Part shown: positions 45,513-53,837 of the stretch, in pieces | Numbering within the stretch: position 1 is the stretch's first letter | Layout: each line of letters begins with the position of its first letter | From: Roseinatronobacter monicus | Lineage (GTDB): Bacteria > Pseudomonadota > Alphaproteobacteria > Rhodobacterales > Rhodobacteraceae | DNA length: 64,000 bases | Direction of reading: 5' to 3' | Assembly: GCF_006716865.1 (NCBI RefSeq) | Contig: NZ_VFPT01000004.1 | Location: 1-64,000, forward strand | The notes under the pieces: model-generated | The model's input: the letters and a program-made list of their open reading frames with translations, nothing else | Told to the model about the DNA's origin: nothing | The model's database searches: none | Made by a program: the position numbers and the translations under genes

Positions 45513-45550
45513 GGCGGCGTCTTTCGGGTTGCGGGTCTTGGCTTGGCATG

Positions 45551-45570
45551 ATGGTTATAATATAACATTA
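45551..45570. promoter_or_regulatory. Candidate Zur box controlling two divergent operons
   Basis: ATGGTTATAATATAACATTA. The core GTTATAATATAAC (45554-45566) is a perfect palindrome around its middle base. It lies midway between the CobW gene (start 45512) and the HisI-like gene (start 45602), so one site could repress both. Confidence 0.8.
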
Positions 45571-45601
45571 CACGTCGCAAGAGATCAAACGAGGACCAGA
45601 C

Positions 45602-46075
45602 ATGCGCGAACTGCACTTCCATCCCCGCGTTTCGGTCGAAGAAGTCGAGGAAGGGTCAAACCTTGCCCCCAGATTCGGCGAGGATGGGCTGATGCCCTGC
45701 ATCACCACCGATGCGGGCAGTGGCGAGGTGCTGATGCTGGGCTGGATGAACGCCGACGCCCTGCGCCTGACCTTGCAGACGGGCGAGGCGCATTACTTCA
45801 GCCGCGCGCGCCAGTCGATCTGGCACAAAGGCGCGACCTCGGGTCTGGTCCAGCGCGTGATCGAGGCGCGGATTGACGACGATCAGGACGCGATCTGGCT
45901 GCGCGTCGACGTCGCCGGGTCCGGCGCATCCTGCCATGTCGGCTATCGGTCGTGCTTCTACCGCGCCGTGCCGGTCGGGCCGGATGCCGGCGGCGCGCTG
46001 CGCTTCACTGAACATGCCAAGACTTTTGACCCCATAGCTGTCTACGGCGACGCCCCGAACCCGACCAGTCTATGA
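45602..46075 (+). CDS. hisI: Phosphoribosyl-AMP cyclohydrolase paralogue lacking one zinc ligand
   Basis: 157 residues, longer than usual HisI (about 120). It has LMLGWMNADALRLTLQTGEA, YFSRARQSIWHKGATSG and the late SCHVGYRSCFYR with two of the three zinc-binding cysteines. In standard HisI the third cysteine lies in a D-C-D-x-D motif; here this reads D-D-D-Q-D (RIDDDQDAIW), so the cysteine is aspartate. A HisI variant with altered metal needs fits its place at a Zur-type promoter. Overlaps the next gene as ATGA. Confidence 0.88.
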   Translation: MRELHFHPRVSVEEVEEGSNLAPRFGEDGLMPCITTDAGSGEVLMLGWMNADALRLTLQTGEAHYFSRARQSIWHKGATSGLVQRVIEARIDDDQDAIWLRVDVAGSGASCHVGYRSCFYRAVPVGPDAGGALRFTEHAKTFDPIAVYGDAPNPTSL

Positions 46076-46350
46076 GTTTTGCTGCAGACCTGCGCGAAAA
46101 AGCCTGTACGCTCTGGCATATCCAGCGCGTCAAATATCTGGTGCGGGAATATTCGCAACCAGGGCCCAATGCACTTATCACAGTCACAGAGGTCGAATGC
46201 CTTGACCCTCAATGCCCCGGCCCGGCCACACAGATCACGATTCTCGGGCTCGACCTGATCCGACGTTCATTGCTCATCCATCGCCCTGTCGCGCAGGTTA
46301 CGGCCGAAGATCTGGGCGTTGCAGGCAATTTAAAGAGCCGTTGCGGCTAG
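46072..46350 (+). CDS. Small hypothetical protein co-transcribed with the HisI paralogue
   Basis: 92 residues, translationally coupled to hisI. No named family recognised. It begins with a basic helix (LWHIQRVKYLVREYS), then an acidic, cysteine-bearing segment VECLDPQCPGPATQITIL and IHRPVAQVTAEDL. The CxxxxC could bind a metal. Its Zur-type control suggests a zinc-shortage role. Confidence 0.75.
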   Translation: MSFAADLREKACTLWHIQRVKYLVREYSQPGPNALITVTEVECLDPQCPGPATQITILGLDLIRRSLLIHRPVAQVTAEDLGVAGNLKSRCG

Positions 46351-46812
46351 GCCACCGGTGTCCTTTCAGGGACCTGGGTTCGTGCCAAACACCCCTCAGG
46401 GCAGCACCACAGCGATCATCTACAGTATCCCATTGCAACACCAATGCTGCGCCTTGCCCGAACGGCCGCTTCGGTGAACACTTGGCGCCAGACCGATCGG
46501 CGGCAATGGGCCGGGCACGATGCTGCAGCTGCGAAAGGCTTCAGCTCGCTGCGACATCCCTGAATGTCGCTGATGGGTATCTCCTACCTGCCTTGCGGCG
46601 CTGCAGCATGCGAAACGCGGTCCGACCGGCAGTTATGCGGACCTTGCTGCCGTTCGCTGCGCCCGCGAAAAAAACATCGCGGTCGCGGCATTTTCGATGC
46701 GACGTGCTGCGTTGCGCGCGCCACAAAACGTCTCTGGTCGCGCGTCGTCTCATCTTGTTTGTCGCGCGTTCGGCGAGTATGCGCCCGCTAACCAGAGCAG
46801 GATTAGAAAGAC
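46351..46812. other. Region upstream of the autotransporter gene
   Basis: About 460 bases holding the left copy of a dispersed repeat (46521 to about 46700) and, to its right, the probable promoter of the autotransporter gene. Short frames inside the repeat are not supported as genes. Confidence 0.5.
46521..46700. repeat. Dispersed direct repeat, left copy
   Basis: Matches 48711-48885 in the same orientation. The core of 65 bases beginning CCTTGCGGCGCTGCAGCAT (46591-46655) differs at one position from 48779-48843; the outer parts are more diverged. It is intergenic and flanks the autotransporter gene. Confidence 0.85.
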
Positions 46813-48606
46813 ATGAATAGAATCATCAAACAACAGCCTGTCAGGGCGGACATAGAAGCAAACCGCGCCTCTTGGCGCGCTGGGGTGTTGAGCGGGATCA
46901 AGGCGATATCGCTGGCAGCTGTGACAGCGGCGGCAACGCTGATCGGAAGTGGGCAAGCGTGGGCTTTTACTGACCCCATCATCGCCCAGACAGTTGTTCT
47001 GGGCGTAGGGTGTGATAGCTTGGGTTTTCCGTTTGCCACAGCCATTTGGAATACAAGAGGCAGTCAGGGTATCGTGGGTTTAAATGGGCCGGGACTGTAT
47101 CAAAATTTGCGCACTGCAGCCAATAATGGGCCCTTCAATAACGGATTTGGATACCACTCCAGCAGTATACCTGTGTCGGATTGGGTGGGTCTCGTGGATA
47201 GCCAGTGCGCAAACCTGACAGACATAAATGTAGAACAGTGGGACAGCATCCCGACACGTAATGCAGTCCCTGCCCCTGGTTTTTACGAAGTAGATTTTAA
47301 TAACACTACCCGAGTGGGAGTTGTCTTCACTGCGCTCGATACAAATGATGGGTTTTATTATCGTCACGAGTGGGCTCTCGTGGGTCAAAGCAACCAGGTA
47401 ATTGTTAACATTCGCACGCAAATCCCAACACCCGACACCACGCCCCCCTCCGTCACGCTGTCCAGCACCACAACCACGTTGACCGGCACCGACCCGTTCA
47501 CGGTGACAGCGACCTTCGACGAAGACGTGACGGGCTTTGATGACCTGGCAAACGACGTAACCATCACCAACGGCACCGTCACCGTCATCACCGGCGGTCC
47601 TTCGGTCTACACACTGACTGTGACCCCCACAGGCGCGGGCGAGGTGACAATCACGGTGCCCGCAGGTGCTGCCGAAGATCTGGCAGGCAATAACAATGAA
47701 GCCTCGAATACACTGCACATCGGTAACCAAATTCCAGAAATCACCGAACGCGCGATATCTTCCTTCATGCTCGGTCGTGCCAATCAGCTCGCATCCAACC
47801 AGCCGCGCCTGACCCGCTTCCTGCGCGGTGAGGGCTGTGGTTCATTCAACGCTCGTGGCAACGATGCGGGCGGGTCGCTGGAAGGCTGCGCGACACAAGG
47901 CAATGTCTGGACCGAGATCACAGCATCTTGGGGCAATGGCTCCAGCTACTCGCTGGGCACAATCGGCGCGCATCAGTTCATCAACGAGAACTTCCTGCTC
48001 GGCGGGATGGTCCAGTTCGACCGAGCTAGGGATGACCGCAACAACGCACGAGGCACCGGCTGGATGGTTGGCCCATACTTCGCCGCAAAAATGGCTGAAC
48101 AGCCGCTCTACTTCGAGGGCCGCTTGCTCTATGGCCAAACCAGCAACCGTATCTCGCCACTGGGAACCTATACCGACGGCTTCTCGACCGAGCGCTGGCT
48201 GGCACAGCTGCGCGCTGAGGGCGAAATCCAGCAAGAAACCATCACCTGGATCCCGCTGCTGGACTTCACCCACACACGCGACCGCTCGAGGGCCTATACC
48301 GATAGCCTCGGCAATGCGATCGGTAGCCAGTCTGTGGCCCTGACACAGCTGACCAGTGGCATGGACTTCAGGGTGCCGCTACAATCAGATGCAGGCAGTC
48401 TGGAACTCACCGGCGGGGCATCGGCAATCTACTCGTCCACACGGGGCGGCTCAGCTGATTTCGAGAATGGCCGTGGGCGCGTTCACATGGGCATGAACTG
48501 GGACTCCGGGCAGGGAACCACAGTCCGGGCCGGCACCTTCTATGACGGCATCGGTTCGCGCTTCCGCAGCGTTGGCGGCAATCTGGGCGTCGATATCCGC
48601 TTCTGA
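46813..48606 (+). CDS. Autotransporter-like outer membrane protein with Ig-like domain
   Basis: 597 residues. A long N-terminal region with a hydrophobic signal ends GSGQAWAFTD near residue 52. The passenger has an Ig-like domain at about 213-300 (PPSVTLSSTTTTLTGTDPF, TFDEDVTGF, AAEDLAGNN). From about 390 alternating strands form an autotransporter-type beta-barrel ending in VDIRF, with a terminal phenylalanine as in outer-membrane barrels. It probably displays a small adhesin-like domain. Target unknown. A strong terminator follows. Confidence 0.82.
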   Translation: MNRIIKQQPVRADIEANRASWRAGVLSGIKAISLAAVTAAATLIGSGQAWAFTDPIIAQTVVLGVGCDSLGFPFATAIWNTRGSQGIVGLNGPGLYQNLRTAANNGPFNNGFGYHSSSIPVSDWVGLVDSQCANLTDINVEQWDSIPTRNAVPAPGFYEVDFNNTTRVGVVFTALDTNDGFYYRHEWALVGQSNQVIVNIRTQIPTPDTTPPSVTLSSTTTTLTGTDPFTVTATFDEDVTGFDDLANDVTITNGTVTVITGGPSVYTLTVTPTGAGEVTITVPAGAAEDLAGNNNEASNTLHIGNQIPEITERAISSFMLGRANQLASNQPRLTRFLRGEGCGSFNARGNDAGGSLEGCATQGNVWTEITASWGNGSSYSLGTIGAHQFINENFLLGGMVQFDRARDDRNNARGTGWMVGPYFAAKMAEQPLYFEGRLLYGQTSNRISPLGTYTDGFSTERWLAQLRAEGEIQQETITWIPLLDFTHTRDRSRAYTDSLGNAIGSQSVALTQLTSGMDFRVPLQSDAGSLELTGGASAIYSSTRGGSADFENGRGRVHMGMNWDSGQGTTVRAGTFYDGIGSRFRSVGGNLGVDIRF

Positions 48607-48630
48607 GAAGCTGCCTCTCAAGAAGCGATC

Positions 48631-48665
48631 AAGCCCGCCCCTTCCTCCTTGGGGCGGGCTTTTTC
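48631..48665 (+). terminator. Rho-independent terminator of the autotransporter gene
   Basis: AAGCCCGCCCC, a nine-base loop, GGGGCGGGCTT, then a T-run. It starts 25 bases after the stop codon. Confidence 0.92.
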
Positions 48666-48710
48666 ATGGGGCCAATAGGTCTCAGCAATACCAACTACTG
48701 TCGGCCGCAA

Positions 48711-48885
48711 TGCTGCATGTACGAAAGGCTGCGCATGCTGCGGCATGCCTGAATGTCGCTGCAATGGGCTCCGACCTGCCTTGCGGCGCTGCAGCATCCG
48801 AAACGCGGTCCGACCGGCAGTTATGCGGACCTTGCTGCCGTTCACACCATCCACGCGATGAACTTCGCGGTCGCAGCATCACCGA
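48711..48885. repeat. Dispersed direct repeat, right copy
   Basis: Second copy of the repeat at 46521-46700, same orientation, just beyond the terminator. Together the two copies bracket the autotransporter gene like a cassette. Confidence 0.85.
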
Positions 48886-49231
48886 CGTGTAGGGCGAGAC
48901 CCGACCTTCGCTGCGCGGCTCACCAATGACCGCGTTGCGGAGAAAGCATTTGCGTCGAGAGATCATGGCCAATGGATACGTCAATGATACAATAGATACA
49001 CATGACTCAGCAGGAATTAGAAGTCCACCCGGTCTATTAGTGTAGGCCCTTTCCAGCGCCCTAAGTACAGTGATCCATACCAGCCAAATAAGGGCCGACT
49101 TTCGAGTTCGTTCGTTCCAGTGTTCACGGCATCAATGCTCATGCCAATTAACTGGCTCGAAATTGATCTTATGTGGCGAGCGGCGGCCACGCTCCACTCT
49201 TCATCGATTCCGACAGCACTTCCGAATTTAA

Positions 49232-50722
49232 GGTCCCTTCGCGATTTGTGTGGGTTGCTGGTGGGCGGCGGATTGAATCTTCTACCAGATATTGTGGTCA
49301 CAACATAAGGCGCGTCTGTCGCGGAGACCTCAAATATCGCAGCGTCAGACGCGCCGAGCCTGTTGAGCTGCGGCAGTTTTTTTGGATAGGGTGAAGCTTC
49401 CTGAAACCAGCGGATGAGGAGGCATTCATGGGTCCCGAGACAAGTTTGTTCACGACAGCTCTTGGCCTGCAGGCTCCGTGGAGTGTCACGGACGTACGTT
49501 TTGACGCCAAACTCAAAGAGATCCACTTTGACGTCCGCTTCAAGGCGGGAAGTCGATTTGCTTGTCCCTCCTGTGGCGCGCCCGATCAGCCCGTCCATGA
49601 CACGCGATCCAGGATCTGGGAACACCTGCGTTTTTTCGAGCACAAGGCTTTCATCCATGCCGATGTGCCACGTGTTGCTTGCAGCCAATGTAGCAAGACC
49701 GGACAGGTTCCGGTCCCCTGGGCGCGCAGTGGCAGCGGTTTCAGTCAGTTGTTTGAAGCCTTTGTGATTGCGCTGGTGCGACAGATGCCGGTGAAGGCTG
49801 TTGCTGATATGCTTGATGTTGGTGACGATCGCCTCTGGCGGGTTCTTGACCATTACGTGTCGTCAGCGCGAGATCGCGAAGACTTCAGCGCCGTGACCGC
49901 CCTTGGGATTGACGAGACAGCTGCGCGCCGCGGGCATAATTACATCACCCTATTTCACGACCTTCTGGCCGGCAGGCTTCTCTTTGCCTGTGAAGGACGT
50001 GATGCAAAGACTGTGGCGGCTTTCGGTGAAGATCTGCGCGCCCATGGCGGTGATCCCGATGCCATCTCCGCTGCCTGTATCGATATGAGTAGGGCCTACA
50101 TTTCTGGCGTCGCAAAGCATCTGCCGAACGCGGATGTTACCTTCGACCCATTCCATGTCATCCAACTGGCCAATGTGGCGCTTGAAGAGGTTCGCCGCGC
50201 CGAAGTACGCAGCAGACCTGAGTTGAAACACAGCCGCTGGATGTGGCTCAAGGACAAGAAGAGATGGACGAAGCGGCAGATCACACAGCATCATGATCTA
50301 TCTCGGATGCACCTGAAAACAGGACGCGCGTTTCGCTTGAAAGAGGCTTTGCGCGACATCTTTGCTGAAGCCGAGTCCAAGGCAGAGGCCGAAGAACGGC
50401 TTACCGCCTGGTTTCAATGGGCGCGCCGCAGCAGGCTGCCAGCATTCAAGAAACTCGCTCTGACACTCAAGGCGCACTGGGATGGTATACTTAACGGTTT
50501 TGACAGCGATCTGAGCAACGGCGCTGTCGAAGCCATCAACGGCCTAATTCAGGCCGCAAAGGCTCGGGCGCGCGGGTATCGCAAAACCCGCAACCTCATC
50601 AACATGTCATACCTCATCGCAGGCAATCTCACCCACTTACCAGCGTCACCCTACCGCACAACATCTTGTGCCACAGGCAAATGAACGGAAACCAAGCCAC
50701 CCACACAAACCGCGAAATAGCC
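49232..50722 (+). mobile_element. ISL3-family insertion sequence, copy 2 (1491 bp)
   Basis: Same ends as copy 1, opposite orientation. Flanked by the 8-bp duplication GAATTTAA (49224-49231 and 50723-50730). It interrupts the metallopeptidase gene near its 3' end. Confidence 0.97.
49428..50684 (+). CDS. ISL3-family transposase (copy 2)
   Basis: 418 residues, identical in the translation to copy 3, with all DDE motifs intact. One base just upstream of the ATG differs from copies 1 and 3 (GCATTC against GTATTC). Probably active. Confidence 0.97.
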   Translation: MGPETSLFTTALGLQAPWSVTDVRFDAKLKEIHFDVRFKAGSRFACPSCGAPDQPVHDTRSRIWEHLRFFEHKAFIHADVPRVACSQCSKTGQVPVPWARSGSGFSQLFEAFVIALVRQMPVKAVADMLDVGDDRLWRVLDHYVSSARDREDFSAVTALGIDETAARRGHNYITLFHDLLAGRLLFACEGRDAKTVAAFGEDLRAHGGDPDAISAACIDMSRAYISGVAKHLPNADVTFDPFHVIQLANVALEEVRRAEVRSRPELKHSRWMWLKDKKRWTKRQITQHHDLSRMHLKTGRAFRLKEALRDIFAEAESKAEAEERLTAWFQWARRSRLPAFKKLALTLKAHWDGILNGFDSDLSNGAVEAINGLIQAAKARARGYRKTRNLINMSYLIAGNLTHLPASPYRTTSCATGK

Positions 50723-51257
50723 GAATTTAAACACAATTCTTCTAAGCCTTTCTTCGGTTGGAGGATGTGTGTCAACCTCCTTTAGACCGGCATCGAGTCC
50801 CTCGAAAACTTCTTCGAAAAAAATTAGGCACAAGAAAAACTGAATTGCACCAATCGTAATGTGAAGCTTCTTTGAAGGATCAGTGAGAGCTTCCAATGCA
50901 CCGAGGTCAGCCTCATACTCATGCTCCCAGCTTCTTTTGGCTGCTAGCCACCCCCTTTCAACCGAAGAAAGACTTGGTGACCGAGCTGCACGATAGGGTA
51001 TTGCACCTTCTGCCAAATGCCCGAGCCTATGATGCGCGAACTCATGACCTATGACAAATTTCATCTGCTCAGAGACCATTCCCCACGTCCGCGCTAAAAT
51101 TGCATCCGGGATAACGCCACGTGGATCCATGTCAAAGTCAAGAGTCTCATCTAGTGTCATTGTTCGAGCTGCTATCATAAGTGCGGCGGACTTTACGTCA
51201 TCCGGCACATCGTCAAACCCGAATAAATCACTTAACCCAATATTCATGAAGAATAAT

Positions 51258-52748
51258 GGCTATTTCGCGGTTTGTGTGGGTGGCTTGGTTTCCGTTCATT
51301 TGCCTGTGGCACAAGATGTTGTGCGGTAGGGTGACGCTGGTAAGTGGGTGAGATTGCCTGCGATGAGGTATGACATGTTGATGAGGTTGCGGGTTTTGCG
51401 ATACCCGCGCGCCCGAGCCTTTGCGGCCTGAATGAGGCCGTTGATGGCTTCGACAGCGCCGTTGCTCAGATCGCTGTCAAAACCGTTAAGTATACCATCC
51501 CAGTGCGCCTTGAGTGTCAGAGCGAGTTTCTTGAATGCTGGCAGCCTGCTGCGGCGCGCCCATTGAAACCAGGCGGTAAGCCGTTCTTCGGCCTCTGCCT
51601 TGGACTCGGCTTCAGCAAAGATGTCGCGCAAAGCCTCTTTCAAGCGAAACGCGCGTCCTGTTTTCAGGTGCATCCGAGATAGATCATGATGCTGTGTGAT
51701 CTGCCGCTTCGTCCATCTCTTCTTGTCCTTGAGCCACATCCAGCGGCTGTGTTTCAACTCAGGTCTGCTGCGTACTTCGGCGCGGCGAACCTCTTCAAGC
51801 GCCACATTGGCCAGTTGGATGACATGGAATGGGTCGAAGGTAACATCCGCGTTCGGCAGATGCTTTGCGACGCCAGAAATGTAGGCCCTACTCATATCGA
51901 TACAGGCAGCGGAGATGGCATCGGGATCACCGCCATGGGCGCGCAGATCTTCACCGAAAGCCGCCACAGTCTTTGCATCACGTCCTTCACAGGCAAAGAG
52001 AAGCCTGCCGGCCAGAAGGTCGTGAAATAGGGTGATGTAATTATGCCCGCGGCGCGCAGCTGTCTCGTCAATCCCAAGGGCGGTCACGGCGCTGAAGTCT
52101 TCGCGATCTCGCGCTGACGACACGTAATGGTCAAGAACCCGCCAGAGGCGATCGTCACCAACATCAAGCATATCAGCAACAGCCTTCACCGGCATCTGTC
52201 GCACCAGCGCAATCACAAAGGCTTCAAACAACTGACTGAAACCGCTGCCACTGCGCGCCCAGGGGACCGGAACCTGTCCGGTCTTGCTACATTGGCTGCA
52301 AGCAACACGTGGCACATCGGCATGGATGAAAGCCTTGTGCTCGAAAAAACGCAGGTGTTCCCAGATCCTGGATCGCGTGTCATGGACGGGCTGATCGGGC
52401 GCGCCACAGGAGGGACAAGCAAATCGACTTCCCGCCTTGAAGCGGACGTCAAAGTGGATCTCTTTGAGTTTGGCGTCAAAACGTACGTCCGTGACACTCC
52501 ACGGAGCCTGCAGGCCAAGAGCTGTCGTGAACAAACTTGTCTCGGGACCCATGAATACCTCCTCATCCGCTGGTTTCAGGAAGCTTCACCCTATCCAAAA
52601 AAACTGCCGCAGCTCAACAGGCTCGGCGCGTCTGACGCTGCGATATTTGAGGTCTCCGCGACAGACGCGCCTTATGTTGTGACCACAATATCTGGTAGAA
52701 GATTCAATCCGCCGCCCACCAGCAACCCACACAAATCGCGAAGGGACC
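51258..52748 (-). mobile_element. ISL3-family insertion sequence, copy 3 (1491 bp)
   Basis: Flanked by the 8-bp duplication AGAATAAT (51250-51257 and 52749-52756). It lies in the same gene as copy 2 but in reverse orientation, leaving a 535-base segment of the peptidase gene between two long inverted repeats. Confidence 0.97.
51296..52552 (-). CDS. ISL3-family transposase (copy 3)
   Basis: 418 residues, same protein as copy 2 and two residues different from copy 1. The frame is intact with the cysteine-rich N-terminus and all catalytic motifs. Confidence 0.97.
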   Translation of the reverse strand: MGPETSLFTTALGLQAPWSVTDVRFDAKLKEIHFDVRFKAGSRFACPSCGAPDQPVHDTRSRIWEHLRFFEHKAFIHADVPRVACSQCSKTGQVPVPWARSGSGFSQLFEAFVIALVRQMPVKAVADMLDVGDDRLWRVLDHYVSSARDREDFSAVTALGIDETAARRGHNYITLFHDLLAGRLLFACEGRDAKTVAAFGEDLRAHGGDPDAISAACIDMSRAYISGVAKHLPNADVTFDPFHVIQLANVALEEVRRAEVRSRPELKHSRWMWLKDKKRWTKRQITQHHDLSRMHLKTGRAFRLKEALRDIFAEAESKAEAEERLTAWFQWARRSRLPAFKKLALTLKAHWDGILNGFDSDLSNGAVEAINGLIQAAKARARGYRKTRNLINMSYLIAGNLTHLPASPYRTTSCATGK

Positions 52749-53163
52749 AGAATAATGCATATCTGACCACTTCTGAGACAACTATAACTGACCCGCCTTC
52801 GGTATTCATGCATAGCGCTTCTGGATTGTTGTTGAGAACGTATCCAAAGGGGATCCAGTCAGAAATAATCCTTGACGTTTCATCAATGCTATCCAAGTAT
52901 TCAAGGAAATCTGACCTATGCGGATCCTCTAGCAAGTTGGCAATTCTTCCAGACTCCAGTCTATGTCTGGCAACTCTATATAGCCGAGTGTGATCAAGCA
53001 GCGGCTCAGCTTTCAGCCGGTTGAAAAAATCACTCGACGTTTTCGGAGCTGTGAGCGAGGCGTGAAGATCTGGGTCCCCTCGTGAAATCGTGCCATACCA
53101 AAATTGATCGTTTTCTTCTGGAGTAAGCATATCACCCTGCGGCCAATTATATAATTCACTCAA

Positions 53164-53837
53164 TGATCGCGCTTGCTCGCGCGAGGAAAGATTTCAGCAA
53201 TGTATTAGGCAACTATAGTTCTTCTTGCTTTCTTCTTTTCGGTGTAGTCGGAATTTAACGCGATATCTTAACAATCTACCTTTTCCGTTGGATGCAATAA
53301 AGTGGAAAACTCAATCTTCTCGTCATGCAACCAGTGGGTTTCGAGCGTTGCTGCGCGTACCTCTGGGAGCGAGGGTGAGTTTCGCCAGTTTTGTTGTTCA
53401 GAACAAGTCACCAACATAGATGTGATCTCGATCGCGCGGTCGGCGGAGGGTCATGCAGACTATGCCGGCTGGTCCTGCGGCACGTCAAAGATCACGTCTG
53501 GTGTTCGCTAGACCCTCTACGCATGTGGAAAGGGCGAGGCCTATTGCAAACCCATTGTGAATGCCCAGGATGGTCTGGGACCAGTCATTCGCTGCGCGGG
53601 GCACGAGCGGCGGTTCTGGGCCGGGTGCGTCATTGGATGCGCCAGCGCAAGGAGCGGGAGGGCGGCGCAAATGTTGCGGCATCGTGCCCGCCCCAGCCGC
53701 CGGGTTAACCGAGTAGGCTGCGCTCATTGAATCCTCGGCGCATCAGCGCTATCCAATCGAACCAGGGCATCGACCCCAAATGATGGTCCAAGTAGACGCC
53801 CAATGTCGGAGCGCTGGAATTTAAAAGGTAGCTCACA
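53164..53837. other. Gene-free region between the split peptidase gene and the SNF2 gene
   Basis: About 670 bases between divergent genes. It contains a 26-base piece (53741-53766, CATCAGCGCTATCCAATCGA and beyond) almost the same as DNA near the right end of the IS5 element at 35264, so it probably includes IS debris, and the promoters of both genes. Several open frames of 60-100 codons show no family features. Confidence 0.5.

Larger units (their letters stand above)
49017..53163 (-). pseudogene. M48-like zinc metallopeptidase gene split by two ISL3 insertions
   Basis: Three minus-strand pieces, 53163-52749, 51249-50723 and 49223-49017, join exactly when both ISL3 copies and one copy of each 8-bp duplication are removed: 1149 bases, 382 codons, no stop. 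The joined protein has a gluzincin site VIGHEFAHHRLGHL, a third-ligand region HEYEADLGALEAL and VDTHPPTEERLRR, all typical of M48 peptidases. A short hydrophobic helix (FFLCLIFF) lies after the active site. The start codon would be TTG. It is inactive now: the promoter-side piece lacks the catalytic part, and the middle piece has an ATG but lost its leader. Confidence 0.85.

Noticed and set aside
45513..45601. Possible cobalamin riboswitch before the BtuCDF-like transporter operon
   Set aside because: No B12-box-like segment was seen; the gap is only 89 bases and is taken up by a Zur-like palindrome.
51051..51329. Small plus-strand frame ending in the ISL3 end
   Set aside because: It is antisense to the peptidase gene and reads into the element.
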